Shown: positions 16,079-24,179 of the stretch, one piece after another | How positions within the stretch are numbered: position 1 is the first letter of the stretch | Layout of the letters: every line of letters starts with the position of its first letter | Assembly: GCA_016234705.1 (NCBI GenBank) | Contig: JACRAS010000212.1 | Span: forward strand, 51,714-115,713 | Source: Betaproteobacteria bacterium | Lineage (GTDB): Bacteria > Pseudomonadota > Gammaproteobacteria > Burkholderiales > SG8-39 | Length of the DNA: 64,000 bases | Direction: 5' to 3' | Program-made: the position numbers and the translations under genes | The notes under the pieces: generated by a model | The model's database searches: none | Told to the model about the DNA's origin: nothing | What the model saw: the letters and a program-made list of their open reading frames with translations, nothing else

Positions 16079-17443
16079 TTAACGAGTTGCTTGCCTACAC
16101 AGTTGTCTTGCGTTGGGGCAGGTATCGAGCGCCATCAATGCATCAAACAGGGGACGTGCCGGGAGCGGCAGCGCCCCAGCCCGCAGGCAGCCTTCGAACT
16201 TGGTCCACAGCTCGTCGCGGCTCAAGGGTTTGTCGGGACCGCCGCGCACCTGGTTGATCTGCTCGCCCACCAAACGCCGGCCATCCTCCGTCTCTAGCGT
16301 GACCAGGTCGTAGATGGCGTAGCCGTTGGCGTTCGGATTCGGATCCAGGCGCTCGTCCGGCTCGACCGTCACGCGCCGCATCATCTCCTGCACGTCGGCA
16401 CGACGCACAAAGTCGTCACTCAACTCGGCCAGAGTGGCGCGTCCGGCGATCAGTGCCGCGGCCATGGCGAACTGCATGCTGAACTTGGCTTCCAGCCCGG
16501 TCTGCGGTGAATGATTGCGCAGGATCTTGGTGTTGCGCCTGCTGATGGACACGGTGACGCGGCGTACGCGGCGCGCATCGAGCGGCGTCGCCTTGAGCAG
16601 GTCGAGCATTCCATCAAGCGCGCGATGGGTGGCAAAGCACATCGGGTATTTTTTCACGCTCAGCCTGGACTTCGGCATCCTCCATTTCCAGACTCCTTCC
16701 AGCGGTGACTCTACATCGAACCTGCCGGCGGGTGAAACCGCGGCCAGAAATCCCTGTGGATGCTCCAGCGCGTCCAGCGCGGCGGTAAACCCTAGTGCGG
16801 CGAGGCGCGCCGCCATCACGCCCGAATGTGCCGCGCGGCCAGCGTGAAACGGTTTGGTCATGGTGCCGAAATTCGCCGTCAGGCCGGCGCTTTGCGAGGC
16901 CCCGAGCGCAATGGCATGAGCGGCTTGTTCGGCATCGAGTCCACGCAGCGAGGCGCAAGCCGCGGATGCGGCAATCGCGCCGAAAATTCCGGTGGGATGC
17001 CAACCCTTGGTGTGATGCTGATCGACTTCGCGGCTCACCAGTTCGGCCCAGGTCTCGTAGCCGGCGGCATATGCGGTCACCATCCGCCTCCCCGTGGCGC
17101 CAAGCGCCTCCGCCTCGGCGAGGATTGCGGGCACGAGCGCGGTGCTCGGATGTCCGCGCAGCGCCACGTCGTCGTAATCCAGCGCATGCGCCGCGGTGCC
17201 GTTGATCCATGCGGCCTCGGGAACCGACGAGCTTCCTTCGCCGAAAAGCAGGCTGGCTTCGCCCGGCGCCGGTGCCAACGCCGACTTCAGTTTCTGCGGC
17301 GCCGGCTCGTTGCGGCCGGCGATCATTACGCCAACGCAATCGGTGAATCCCATATGGATGACCGATAGCGCTTCGGCGGGAATCTGTTCATAGCGTAACT
17401 CCGCGATGAACCTGCCAAGGGCACGGGTTAAGGCAGTCGTCAT
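16079..17443 (-). CDS. MmgE/PrpD family protein (2-methylcitrate dehydratase-like)
   Basis: 454 residues from ATG 17443, chosen because it follows the stop of the upstream HMG-lyase-like gene (17457-17459); the longer frame to 17503 would overlap it. Typical MmgE/PrpD signatures: DCVGVMIAGRNEPA, NGTAAHALDYDDVALRGHPS, GWHPTGIFGAIAASAACASL, GLTANFGTMTKPFHAGRAAHSG and a middle KKYPMCFATHRALD. The family includes 2-methylcitrate dehydratase, cis-aconitate decarboxylase and uncharacterised (de)hydratases of branched di- and tricarboxylates. It lies in a - strand operon with CoA-transferases, an HMG-lyase-like enzyme and MaoC proteins. A second member is at 27181-28554. Confidence 0.9.
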   Translation of the reverse strand: MTTALTRALGRFIAELRYEQIPAEALSVIHMGFTDCVGVMIAGRNEPAPQKLKSALAPAPGEASLLFGEGSSSVPEAAWINGTAAHALDYDDVALRGHPSTALVPAILAEAEALGATGRRMVTAYAAGYETWAELVSREVDQHHTKGWHPTGIFGAIAASAACASLRGLDAEQAAHAIALGASQSAGLTANFGTMTKPFHAGRAAHSGVMAARLAALGFTAALDALEHPQGFLAAVSPAGRFDVESPLEGVWKWRMPKSRLSVKKYPMCFATHRALDGMLDLLKATPLDARRVRRVTVSISRRNTKILRNHSPQTGLEAKFSMQFAMAAALIAGRATLAELSDDFVRRADVQEMMRRVTVEPDERLDPNPNANGYAIYDLVTLETEDGRRLVGEQINQVRGGPDKPLSRDELWTKFEGCLRAGALPLPARPLFDALMALDTCPNARQLCRQATR

Positions 17444-17456
17444 GTCAATCGCCGTT

Positions 17457-18422
17457 TCAGGCGGTTGCCGCGATTTTCTGGCGCAGCTTGGCCAGCGAGC
17501 CACCCCTCATCAGGGTACCGGGAAGCGGATGGCCGACGATGTCTTCCGCCAGCCGCGCCGATTCAATCAGCGCTTCCAGGTCGATACCGGTCTCGATCCC
17601 CATCTCCTCGCACATGAACACCAAGTCCTCGGTGCAGACATTGCCCGCGGCGCCGCTGTGCGCGGCGAAAGGACAGCCACCCAGGCCTCCGACTGCGGCG
17701 TCATAGATCGCAACCCCCATCTCCAATCCGGCATAGGCGTTGGCGATGGCCATGCCGCGCGTGTCGTGCAAGTGCAGCGAGATCTGCAGGGCCGGAAACT
17801 TGTTGCGTACCGCGCCCACCACCCGCTTGATCGACAGCGGAGTCGCCCAGGCCATGGTGTCGGCGAGCGAGATGACCTGGAGATCGAGCTGGTATTGTTC
17901 GCCGATGTCGAGCATATGCTGCAGCGTTTCGAGAACGTGCGGAATCGCTATGTCGCCTTCAAAGTTGCAGCCGAACGCCGCCATCAACCCGGCACGCACC
18001 ACCGGTACCTTGTTCTCCTGGTACATCTTGACGATGGAGTGCTGCGCCGCGAGATTTTCCTTCAGTGTACGATTCTGGTTGCGCAGCAGGAACTTCTCGG
18101 ATGCACACAGTGACAGCGTGCCCTTGACGTCGAGCTTGCCGGCCGCGAGCGCGCGCTGCAGCCCCTTTTCATTGAGCCATATGCCGGTGTAGGTCACGCC
18201 AGGGAAACGGGTGAAGCCTTTTACCACCTCGTCGGCATCGGCCATGCCGGGGACATTTTTTGCGGGCACAAAAGACACTGTCTGAATCTGCTTGACGCCG
18301 GTCTTCGACAGGCTGTCTATCAACTCGATCTTGCGCGCCGCGCTGATCGGTCCCTTTTCAATCTGGAATCCCTCGCGCGGACCCTCTTCGTTTATGTGGA
18401 CTGCTTTAGGGTAAACTGACAT
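17457..18422 (-). CDS. Hydroxymethylglutaryl-CoA lyase family protein
   Basis: 321 residues from ATG 18422 (MSVYPKAVHINEEGPREGFQ), preceded on its strand by GGAGACC at suitable distance; the longer open frame to 18626 overlaps the MaoC gene and has no family similarity. DRE-TIM metallolyase features: EEGPREGFQIEKGPIS near the N-terminus, VKQIQTVSFVPAKNVPGMAD, SLADTMAWATP, LHLHDTRGMAIANA (metal-binding His-x-His), and AAVGGLGGCPFAAHSGAAGN with the active-site cysteine of HMG-CoA lyases. It should cleave a 3-hydroxy-3-methyl-acyl-CoA to acetyl-CoA plus a ketone or keto acid. The N-terminal DREG segment is EGPREG here, as in several HMGL-like relatives with different substrates. Confidence 0.88.
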   Translation of the reverse strand: MSVYPKAVHINEEGPREGFQIEKGPISAARKIELIDSLSKTGVKQIQTVSFVPAKNVPGMADADEVVKGFTRFPGVTYTGIWLNEKGLQRALAAGKLDVKGTLSLCASEKFLLRNQNRTLKENLAAQHSIVKMYQENKVPVVRAGLMAAFGCNFEGDIAIPHVLETLQHMLDIGEQYQLDLQVISLADTMAWATPLSIKRVVGAVRNKFPALQISLHLHDTRGMAIANAYAGLEMGVAIYDAAVGGLGGCPFAAHSGAAGNVCTEDLVFMCEEMGIETGIDLEALIESARLAEDIVGHPLPGTLMRGGSLAKLRQKIAATA

Positions 18423-18462
18423 AGAAAGGTCTCCTTGGATTAAACGGCATGCGCTTTCAGTT

Positions 18463-18945
18463 TCATGCTTGCGCTGGAACGAACGGGTACGGAACCGGTT
18501 TGCCGCCGCGGTACGGCAGCGCGACTGTTGCCTTGCCGGGCGTCGATTCCTTGCCCTTGTCGTCGACGATGCCAAGCTCGATATCGACCAGCCCGTAGCC
18601 GGGGCCGTCGCGCTTTGCGCTGACACGCCCCCATATGCGCAGCGTCTCGTCCACGACGTTCATGGCGCGAAACTGGAAGCTCGCTTTCCATACCCAGCCA
18701 TCCGGTCCGGCCCAGTCCGTGAGCAGTTGCATCACGAACTGCTGTTTGAGCGAACCGTTGACGAGCAGCGCCGGCAGCTTGTCGTGTTCGATCGCGAACG
18801 GCTTGTCGTAATGAATCTTGTGCCAGTTTTCCATGGCCGCGGACCAGCGCATCAGATGCGCGGTCGTCAACGGCCCTTTTTCAAGCTGCGGCAATTCGGC
18901 GCCTACCGTCACATCCTCGTAATACACGTTTGTTCCGATTGCCAT
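18463..18945 (-). CDS. MaoC-like (hot-dog) dehydratase
   Basis: 160 residues. It starts YYEDVTVGAELPQLEKGPLT, the normal opening of MaoC-type hot-dog proteins, and has NWHKIHYDKPFAIE, where the family has its D/H hydratase dyad region (H in KIHYD). It ends with the strand pattern GRVSAKRDGPGYGLVDIELG. The gene follows the FAS1-like partner at 18949 with only a three-base gap. Two adjacent single hot-dog genes of this kind usually make a heteromeric 2-enoyl-CoA hydratase or 3-hydroxyacyl-CoA dehydratase. It probably hydrates the enoyl-CoA produced by the dehydrogenase of this locus. Confidence 0.85.
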   Translation of the reverse strand: MAIGTNVYYEDVTVGAELPQLEKGPLTTAHLMRWSAAMENWHKIHYDKPFAIEHDKLPALLVNGSLKQQFVMQLLTDWAGPDGWVWKASFQFRAMNVVDETLRIWGRVSAKRDGPGYGLVDIELGIVDDKGKESTPGKATVALPYRGGKPVPYPFVPAQA

Positions 18946-18948
18946 GGC

Positions 18949-19479
18949 CTATTTCCTTCGGATCTGAGTGCGTCTGGTGCGAATGAGCAGATCACCATCG
19001 CCATCGCGGTATTCGGATTCGGTGATGACCAGGATGATCGGTCCCTTGCTGGTTTCCTTCTCCGTGATGTCGGCGTAGCGCGATGTCAGCTTCACGGTCT
19101 CCCCGTGACGGGCATAACGAAAAAACTCGATCTCCGATCCGCCGTTGAGAAGCGCATAGCCCTTGAGCGGCTCGATTTCCGGAAGACCTTGCGAACTGAT
19201 GGCGGCGACAATGCCGTCGAAGTCGGGGTTGCGCGCGTTTTCCTGGATCGGGTCGGGCGCGCCGAACGGGCGGCGGAAAAGATGGGTCGGGTATAACGGC
19301 GGCGCGACCGCGCCGCCATAACGATTGTTATTGGCACAGTTAGCGAAGAAGATCGGGTCCTCGTTCATGACCGCCTGCGCGTAGCGACGAACCGCGCCGC
19401 GCTCGACAGGATCGCAAGCGATCTCTGTCGTCGATTGTATTCCGACGTATTTCTTGACAGCCTCCGAAAGGATTGACAT
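18949..19479 (-). CDS. MaoC family protein with FAS1-like dehydratase N-terminal domain
   Basis: 176 residues from ATG 19479, which is preceded on the minus strand by a strong GGAGG; the upstream in-frame ATG at 19506 lacks one. The sequence has the FAS1-like dehydratase pattern: EIACDPVERGAVRRYAQAVM, then NNRYGGAVAPPLYPTHLFRR (the conserved APP), GSEIEFFRYARHGETVKLTS and a C-terminal RTRRTQIRRK. This domain normally packs against a MaoC hot-dog domain, and the adjacent gene supplies one. The pair is likely a heterodimeric enoyl-CoA hydratase. Confidence 0.85.
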   Translation of the reverse strand: MSILSEAVKKYVGIQSTTEIACDPVERGAVRRYAQAVMNEDPIFFANCANNNRYGGAVAPPLYPTHLFRRPFGAPDPIQENARNPDFDGIVAAISSQGLPEIEPLKGYALLNGGSEIEFFRYARHGETVKLTSRYADITEKETSKGPIILVITESEYRDGDGDLLIRTRRTQIRRK

Positions 19480-19676
19480 GCGAGCCTCCTGCAAAAAAAC
19501 CATCATCCAAGCTGATTTAGGCTTCGATTATATGGTTAAAAAACGGTGGGCGCCGCCTGAGTAGACAGGCGCCATCGGCTTATCAAACCACTTCGCGCTA
19601 CGCCATCCCGAGCGCTTGGCGGGACTCGCCCTTGCCAACACGCGCGCCGGCGCGGACGAATCCCCGACTGGGCGAG

Positions 19677-19745
19677 CTAGCGCGAAGCCATGGCCCGCGC
19701 GGCGTCGCGCATCATTTGCCGTTCTTGTGTCAGTGCGAAGTCCAC
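19677..19745 (-). pseudogene. 22-codon N-terminal remnant of an acyl-CoA dehydrogenase
   Basis: On the minus strand, just after the SDR stop, GAGGAAATAGC precedes GTG 19745 and the frame reads VDFALTQERQMMRDAARAMA before TAG at 19677-19679. This is the standard opening of acyl-CoA dehydrogenases; compare EFSLTSEQSMMRDSARRM in the intact gene at 11134. The rest (about 360 codons) is gone. The surrounding gap 19480-19755 holds no other gene I can recognise. Confidence 0.75.
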
Positions 19746-19755
19746 GCTATTTCCT

Positions 19756-20541
19756 CTATGTCATCGTGAAACCGCCGTTCACGCTGAGTACCTGTCCGGT
19801 CACCCATCCTGCGGAGGCGCTGCTCAGAAACAGGATCGCGTTGGCGATGTCGTTGGGCTCGCCGATGCGTCCGGTCGGATACATCTTGAGCACGGAGTTC
19901 ACGCGCCGCGCGTATTTTTCTTCGCCCATGCTCGCGCGTAGTCCGGCCTCACGCTCTTGGCGCAGTTCCGTGTTGGTCGCGCCCGGCGACACGACGTTGA
20001 GCGTGACGCCGGCGCCGCCGACTTCCTGGGCAACCGACTTGACCAAAGCGATCACGCCGGCCTTGGCCGCCGCGTAGTACGACAGCCGCGCCTGGCCCAG
20101 CTTCGCCGAGTCGGAGGCCATGCAGACCACCCGCCCGAATTTGCGCTCGACCATGCCCGGAAGTGTCGTGTGCAGCACGTTCATCGCGCCATACAGGCAA
20201 ACGTTGACTATGCGTTTCCAGTCGGCCGGGGACGATTCGAGAAAAGTCTTGTCGTCGAGCACCGCGGCACTGTTGACGACAACGCTGAGCGGGCCCAACG
20301 CATCCTCAACCCGCGCGAGCATTTCGGCGCACTGTGCGCCGGACGTGATATCGGCGCCTATCCCTATCACCTTCGCGCCCAGATCGATCAGTCGTCTGGC
20401 GGCGGCATCGGCGGCCGCGCCATTAATATCGGCCAGGGCCAGCTTCGCGCCTTCGGCCGCGAACAGCCGCGCTGCCTCGAAGCCTATGCCGCGGGCGCCG
20501 CCGGTGATGAGTACGACGCGTTCACGCAATCCGTAGTCCAT
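19756..20541 (-). CDS. SDR family oxidoreductase
   Basis: 261 residues, a classical short-chain dehydrogenase. It has the N-terminal nucleotide motif TGGARGIGFEAARLF, the NSAAV motif after LSVVV, the catalytic Ser in CMASDSAKLGQARL and the catalytic pair in YYAAKAG (Tyr-x-x-x-Lys). It ends PTGRIGEPNDIANAILF then GWVTGQVLSVNGGFTMT. NAD(P)-dependent oxidation of a 3-hydroxyacyl-CoA or an alicyclic alcohol would suit this operon. It is probably the first intact gene of the - strand operon running down to 13349, with an acyl-CoA dehydrogenase remnant between it and the MaoC pair. A frameshifted remnant of a near relative lies at 10960-11120. Confidence 0.9.
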   Translation of the reverse strand: MDYGLRERVVLITGGARGIGFEAARLFAAEGAKLALADINGAAADAAARRLIDLGAKVIGIGADITSGAQCAEMLARVEDALGPLSVVVNSAAVLDDKTFLESSPADWKRIVNVCLYGAMNVLHTTLPGMVERKFGRVVCMASDSAKLGQARLSYYAAAKAGVIALVKSVAQEVGGAGVTLNVVSPGATNTELRQEREAGLRASMGEEKYARRVNSVLKMYPTGRIGEPNDIANAILFLSSASAGWVTGQVLSVNGGFTMT

Positions 20542-20562
20542 AGGTTTTCTCTTGGTTTTCCG

Positions 20563-20706
20563 TCAGATCCCGGTGCGGCGCACGCGGTATTCGCAATAGT
20601 CGGGTTTACGTTTTTCCAGGAATGCGTTGATGCCTTCCATGTTCTCGGTATTGCCGTAGATCGACGCCAGGAGTTCCGCGGTCTGGAAATGCGCCGCGGT
20701 GATCGG
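20563..20706 (-). pseudogene. C-terminal remnant of an enoyl-CoA hydratase/isomerase
   Basis: Reading the minus strand from about 20706 gives ITAAHFQTAELLASIYGNTE, then NMEGINAFLEKRKPDYCEYR and TGI before TGA at 20563-20565. The F-L-E-K-R-K-P ending preceded by a segment with an acidic T-E-N/D-M-x-E-G pattern is the typical C-terminus of crotonase-fold proteins. The similarity stops at about 20707, where the sequence changes character. It was likely the gene before the SDR in the same operon and was truncated when the upstream DNA was replaced. Confidence 0.8.
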
Positions 20707-20983
20707 TGATGCTACCCGTCAGTACGAGTTTCACCTGAAGGAAATAGCTTTCTTTCGGAGATTCTACTGGACAAGTTTTGCCGCGTCCAGTAGCGTTTCG
20801 GTGTTTCGGTGTTTCGGTGTTGCGCGCCGAATTGCGGACGCCGTGCAACTAGACGGAACAACGGCGGGCAGTCGCGGCCGCGGCGCGTGACAGGCGCGCA
20901 GCGTGCGGGCCGGTAGAGCCTGCGACGGCGGGCGCATCACGGCGCCGCGTCGCGCATGAAACATTTAGCCACTTGAGGAATAT
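20707..20983. other. Gene-free boundary segment upstream of the compositionally distinct OYE gene
   Basis: No coding sequence is apparent in these 277 bases. The stretch begins exactly where the crotonase remnant is cut off and contains the inverted repeat and the 8-bp tandem repeats listed separately. GAGGAATATATG just before 20984 provides the ribosome binding site of the next gene. It probably marks an insertion or rearrangement boundary. Confidence 0.5.
20764..20819. repeat. 9-bp inverted repeat followed by three tandem TTTCGGTG units
   Basis: CTACTGGAC (20764-20772) and GTCCAGTAG (20785-20793) are perfect inverted copies with a 12-base loop. Immediately after them TTTCGGTG is repeated three times (20796-20819). 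The element lies about 165-220 bases before the imported-looking flavoprotein gene at 20984. It could be an operator, a weak terminator for incoming transcription or a scar of slippage at a recombination junction. Confidence 0.6.
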
Positions 20984-22930
20984 ATGAAACTATTTGAATC
21001 AGGAAAGATTGGCACTATGGAGGTGAAGAACCGTATCGTCATGGCCGCCATCGGGCCGCTTGGGCTTTGTGAGTTGGATGGTTCGGTTGGCTCGAGAATG
21101 ATTGATTACTACGCCGCCCGCGCCCGCGGTGGCGTAGGGCTGATAACAATCGGAGGGGGCATTCACATCCATGTGGACAAAACCCACTTAGCGGATGGCA
21201 TGTGGAGCTTGTTTCTCAGAACGGACAATGTGGTGTATATCTCTCGACTCTCCGAGCTGACTGACGCCGTGCATCACCATGGAGGCAAGGTTTGCGCCCA
21301 GCTTACTGTTGGGCTAGGCAGGGTATCACGTGTCACTTTTGGCGGACTGCCCGTAGGTCCCTCGGCTGTGCCCTATTTCTGGGATCCCAGCATCATTTGC
21401 CGAGAGCTAACCGTGGAGGAGATAACAAACATGGTGAAGGCGTCCGGAAAGGTAGCCAAGATTCTCAGGATGGCCGGGTTTGATGCCATCGAGATTCATG
21501 GTCATGCTGGCTATCTGCTTGATCAGTTCACGACAGCGCTGTGGAACAAGCGAACCGATAAGTACGGGGGTAACTTGGAGGGCAGGCTCAGATTCTCGAT
21601 GGAGATAAATTCGGAAATCAAGAATGCGGTGGGAAACGACCTGGCACTGATTTATCGCTTAGGCGCCAAGCATTACCTGGAGGGTGGCCGGGAAACTGAG
21701 GAATCTCAGGAAATGGCTCGGCGACTGGAAGCGGGCGGCGTGGATGCGCTGCATGTGGATGCTGGCTGCCACGAAACCATGTATTGGTTCCATCCTGTCA
21801 TCTACCATCCGGCCGGTTGCATGGTTGATTGCGCCGAGGCGATAAAGCAGGTGGTAAATATTCCAGTTATCGCCGTTGGCAAACTGGGCAATCCGGAGTT
21901 GGCGGAGAGAGTCCTCGAAGAGGGTAAGGCTGACTTCATAGCCCTGGCCAGGCCTTTGCTGGCAGATCCTGACTGGTCCAATAAAGTAAAGCAGGGCAAA
22001 TTTGAGGACATAAGACCTTGTATTTGCGACCTTGATGGATGTCTCGAGCGAATACATACTGATTTCCGTTACCTTAGCTGCACGGTTAATCCACAGACGG
22101 GGATGGAGAGGGAATACAGCCTGACTCTCGCGGATAAACCTCGCAAGGTGCTGGTTATCGGCGGCGGGCCTGCTGGAATGGAGGCTGGTCGCGTGGCCGC
22201 GCTCAGGGGGCACCGGGTTACTCTGTGGGAGCAGAGTTACCGGCTAGGTGGCAACCTGGTCCCGGGGTCAGCGCCTGATTTCAAGGCGGATATCCGAGGC
22301 CTCATAGATTACTTCATCACTCAGATGTACAAGCTGGGGGTAGATGTGGTGCTGGGCAAGGAGGCCACTGTGGAATCGGTCACCGAAGCTAATCCCGACG
22401 TGGTAATTGTGGCTACAGGCGCCACCACGTGGCTTCCTGATATAGCGGGCATAGGCAGCAAAAACATAGTTACGGCGATAGACGTGCTGGCGGGCCACGC
22501 CGAGGTAGGTGAGCAGGTGGTAGTTGCTGGCGGCGGTACTACAGCGTGCGAGGTGGCGGTATGGCTGGCCGGGAAGGGGAAAAAGGTCACCGTAGTGGAG
22601 ATGCAGGGAGAACTGATACCCGAGAAAATGAACATGGATAACAAGCTGTGGCTGCGCAAGATGGTGAATGAAAGTGGGGTAGCGTCGCTCACGAATGCCA
22701 GGATTCAGAAGATAACCGGAAATGGCATCGTAGTAAGCATCAGTGGCACTGAGAAAAAAGTTGCTGCGGACTCGGTTGTGCTGGCTATGGGACTGAAGTC
22801 ACGTTCGAAGTTGAAGGACAGCCTCGCCCGGACGCCGTTTGAAGTCTTTGCCATTGGTGATTGCGTCAAGCCGCGCAAAATCATGGATGCCATCTGGGAA
22901 GGATTCCACACCTCGCGGGTTATTCAGTGA
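20984..22930 (+). CDS. FAD/NAD(P)-binding old-yellow-enzyme family reductase (2,4-dienoyl-CoA reductase-like), atypical composition
   Basis: 648 residues, the length of multidomain FadH/BaiCD/trimethylamine-dehydrogenase-type enzymes. ATG 20984 follows GAGGAATAT. Domains: FMN TIM barrel 1-~340 with EIHGHAGYLLDQF; Fe-S cysteine cluster 345-370 (PCICDLDGCLERI ... SCTVNP); FAD-binding VLVIGGGPAGMEAG (about 388); second nucleotide motif VVVAGGGTTACEVA (about 512). These enzymes pass electrons from NAD(P)H through FAD and a 4Fe-4S centre to FMN and reduce an enone or dienoyl-CoA. The second cluster Cys falls at C-x-C-x4-C instead of the usual C-x2-C-x3-C. Base composition is visibly less GC-rich than its neighbours, with many ATA, GTA and AGG codons, which suggests transfer from a different lineage, perhaps an anaerobe. 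Confidence 0.9.
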   Translation: MKLFESGKIGTMEVKNRIVMAAIGPLGLCELDGSVGSRMIDYYAARARGGVGLITIGGGIHIHVDKTHLADGMWSLFLRTDNVVYISRLSELTDAVHHHGGKVCAQLTVGLGRVSRVTFGGLPVGPSAVPYFWDPSIICRELTVEEITNMVKASGKVAKILRMAGFDAIEIHGHAGYLLDQFTTALWNKRTDKYGGNLEGRLRFSMEINSEIKNAVGNDLALIYRLGAKHYLEGGRETEESQEMARRLEAGGVDALHVDAGCHETMYWFHPVIYHPAGCMVDCAEAIKQVVNIPVIAVGKLGNPELAERVLEEGKADFIALARPLLADPDWSNKVKQGKFEDIRPCICDLDGCLERIHTDFRYLSCTVNPQTGMEREYSLTLADKPRKVLVIGGGPAGMEAGRVAALRGHRVTLWEQSYRLGGNLVPGSAPDFKADIRGLIDYFITQMYKLGVDVVLGKEATVESVTEANPDVVIVATGATTWLPDIAGIGSKNIVTAIDVLAGHAEVGEQVVVAGGGTTACEVAVWLAGKGKKVTVVEMQGELIPEKMNMDNKLWLRKMVNESGVASLTNARIQKITGNGIVVSISGTEKKVAADSVVLAMGLKSRSKLKDSLARTPFEVFAIGDCVKPRKIMDAIWEGFHTSRVIQ

Positions 22931-23016
22931 GGATTGAAGACGCGGATGTCGATATCAGGGGTGGGTCTTCGTGTTATCAGTACCACCTGAACAATCCTGC
23001 TTAGGAGAAAAACTAC

Positions 23017-24126
23017 ATGGGATCGATACTGTTCTCGCCCTTGAAGCTGCGCGGCCTGGAGCTGCCCAATCGGATCATGGTTTCGCCGATGGGCCAATAT
23101 TCCGCGAACGAGGGTTCGGCCGGCACCTGGCATATGGTTCATCTGGGCACGATGTCGGTCTCCGGCGCCGGCCTGCTGGTCATCGAGGCGACCGCGGTCA
23201 ATCCCGAGGGCCGCCTCAGCCCGCGTGATCTCGGCCTGTGGTCCGATGCCAACGAGGCGGCGCTGGCGCCGATATTGGATTTTTGCCGCAAGGAAGGCGG
23301 AGCGCGCCTGGGCCTCCAGCTTTGGCACAGTGGGCGCAAGGGCTCGGTGGCCGTCGCCTGGGAGCGGCAGTTGGCAATTCCCGAGGAGCGCGGCGGCTGG
23401 ACACCGTTTGGCGCGTCGGCGATTCCGTACCCGAACCGGACGACGCCAAGGGCACTCGATGCCGACGGCATGCGGCGGGTGACGCAAGACTACGTCGCCG
23501 CGACCAGACGCGCCGATCGCCTTGGCATCGAACTGCTCGAACTTCACAGCGCGCACGGCTACCTGCTGCACAATTTCCTGTCGCCGCTCACCAACCAGCG
23601 CGATGACCGCTATGGCGGGAGCCTGGAAAACCGCATGCGCTTCCCGCTCGAGGTGTTCAAGGCGATCCGCGCTGCGTGGCCCGAACACAAGCCGCTGGGC
23701 GTTCGCATCTCAGCCGTTGATTGGGTCGAAGGCGGCTGGGAGATCGACGACAGCATCGCTTACGCGAGTGCCTTGAAAGCGCTTGGTTGCGACTACATCA
23801 CCGCGTCCAGCGGCGGCGCCGTTCCCGAACAGAAAATCAAACCGGTACCGGGTTATCAGGTGCCCTTCGCCGAGAGCATTCGTCGGGCCACCGGCATCTG
23901 TACCGTGGCCGTCGGCCTGATCACCGAGGCGAGGCAAGCCGAGGAAATTCTGGCCAGCGGCAAGGCCGACCTCGTTGCCCTTGGCCGTCGGATGCTGTAT
24001 AACCCACGCTGGCCTTGGCATGCCGCGGTCGAATTGGGGGAAGAGTTCTATTACCCGAAGCAATACGAGCGCTCACACCCGTCAATGCAAGGCGGCGACT
24101 TTTTGCGCCCGGCGCGTAACATGTGA
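23017..24126 (+). CDS. Old-yellow-enzyme family NADH:flavin oxidoreductase (YqjM/NamA-like) without the flavin-tuning cysteine
   Basis: 369 residues, single-domain FMN enzyme. ATG 23017 follows TAGGAGAAA. It has PNRIMVSPMGQYSANEG, the ligand histidines H177 and H180 in ELHSAHGYLLHNFLSP, NQRDDRYGGSLENR, and the late phosphate-binding segment ILASGKADLVALGRRMLYNP. In YqjM-type enzymes the N-terminal motif is PMCQY, with Cys26 modulating the flavin; here position 26 is Gly while Tyr28 is kept. The family reduces activated C=C bonds in enones or enoyl-CoA. Composition is back to the local high GC, unlike the preceding gene, so the two flavoproteins have different histories. Its stop is 54 bases before the start of the BadI-like gene. 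Confidence 0.9.
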   Translation: MGSILFSPLKLRGLELPNRIMVSPMGQYSANEGSAGTWHMVHLGTMSVSGAGLLVIEATAVNPEGRLSPRDLGLWSDANEAALAPILDFCRKEGGARLGLQLWHSGRKGSVAVAWERQLAIPEERGGWTPFGASAIPYPNRTTPRALDADGMRRVTQDYVAATRRADRLGIELLELHSAHGYLLHNFLSPLTNQRDDRYGGSLENRMRFPLEVFKAIRAAWPEHKPLGVRISAVDWVEGGWEIDDSIAYASALKALGCDYITASSGGAVPEQKIKPVPGYQVPFAESIRRATGICTVAVGLITEARQAEEILASGKADLVALGRRMLYNPRWPWHAAVELGEEFYYPKQYERSHPSMQGGDFLRPARNM

Positions 24127-24179
24127 TCAACCTGTACCGGTGCGAACGCGGGGATTCATTGCAGATGGGGAGCGCAGGC

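Noticed and set aside
20796..20819. CRISPR-like repeat
   Set aside because: The 8-bp units are directly adjacent without spacers and no cas gene is present.
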